Positions 63,957-64,000 of a stretch of 64,000 nucleotides of DNA are shown here, in pieces. This stretch comes from Laspinema palackyanum D2a. Lineage in GTDB: Bacteria; Cyanobacteriota; Cyanobacteriia; Cyanobacteriales; Laspinemataceae. Both the position numbers and the translations under genes were made by a program. Location of the stretch: NCBI GenBank assembly GCA_025370845.1, contig JAMXFF010000026.1:1-64000 (forward strand), in the 5' to 3' direction. Every line of letters begins with the position of its first letter. Within the stretch, counting starts at the first letter, position 1. Under the pieces are notes generated by a model. That model was given only the letters and a program-made list of their open reading frames with translations. It made no database searches and had not been told where the DNA came from.

Positions 63957-64000
63957 TTGTCACATCCTTTGGGGAAACCATCGAACCTGGCGAAATTGCC
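63957..64000 (+). CDS. Start of a further gene (partial)
   Basis: A TTG at 63957 with AGGAG 7 nt upstream opens MSHPLGKPSNLAKL, cut by the window edge. Nothing can be said of its function. Its position suggests it belongs to the cluster, as an additional cyanobacterial gene often follows CHASE2-CHAT. Confidence 0.45.
   Translation, partial: MSHPLGKPSNLAKL

Overview
The window comes from a cyanobacterium, most likely a filamentous one of the Oscillatoria/Laspinema kind. The evidence is the very frequent HIP1 octamer (GCGATCGC), the gene set (CP12, an ABA4-like protein, a SLH/OprB-type iron porin, DUF1822, CHASE2-CHAT, COP23, minCDE, a separate F1 beta-epsilon ATP synthase pair) and several families of palindromic and heptameric repeats. 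Genus-level placement is inference. I see no rRNA, tRNA, CRISPR array or transposase gene.

Layout. 0-8 kb: an unknown protein with an internal duplication, rsmA-ispE (rRNA methylation and isoprenoid synthesis), a cysteine-less rhodanese, an alpha/beta hydrolase, glycogen debranching enzyme, an ABA4-like membrane protein and a 31-residue membrane protein too short for routine gene calling. 8-16 kb: an RRM RNA-binding protein with a long leader, an exbB-exbD pair, a tandem pair of paralogous two-helix membrane proteins, a DUF1537 sugar-acid kinase and a TPR/GT61 glycosyltransferase. 16-18.4 kb: minC-minD-minE, closed by a terminator; MinE carries a PPSPES-repeat tail. 18.4-20 kb is a repeat-rich stretch without a convincing gene. 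20-27 kb: a PEP-CTERM protein, atpD-atpC, DUF3177, cp12 and a FIST sensor protein. 27-35.6 kb: two exported proteins, a metallophosphoesterase, a coiled-coil protein whose 3' end is tandemly duplicated, a MITE-like element and a CruA/CruP-type flavoprotein. 36-43 kb: TRAP permease subunits without a receptor gene, DUF4278, a 40-residue membrane protein, a 3-methyladenine glycosylase, a GC-rich SnoaL-like gene between direct repeats (a likely import), a lipoprotein divergent from pyrB with overlapping start codons, and moaE.

43-48.6 kb: an ECF sigma factor is followed by a membrane protein carrying six anti-sigma-like modules with an exact 92-residue period. It ends at a TGA that interrupts an apparently coding frame. 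After 1.5 kb without a gene comes a tandem pair of COP23 proteins. 49-54 kb: a trypsin-like protease, an iron-type porin, a small exported protein and ilvA. 54-57 kb: a second MITE-like element, a protein with two Tudor-knot domains and an unknown protein. 57-64 kb: a TPR-CHAT protease faces a rightward cluster of a sigma-like regulator, DUF1822 and a CHAT-CHASE2 membrane sensor. Heptameric repeats lie at the gene junctions and supply some start and end codons.

The two strongest candidates for an under-described system are the sigma factor with the six-module anti-sigma protein, and the CHAT / sigma-like / DUF1822 / CHASE2-CHAT cluster. Both look like membrane-linked signal-to-transcription devices, but nothing in the sequence proves what they sense.
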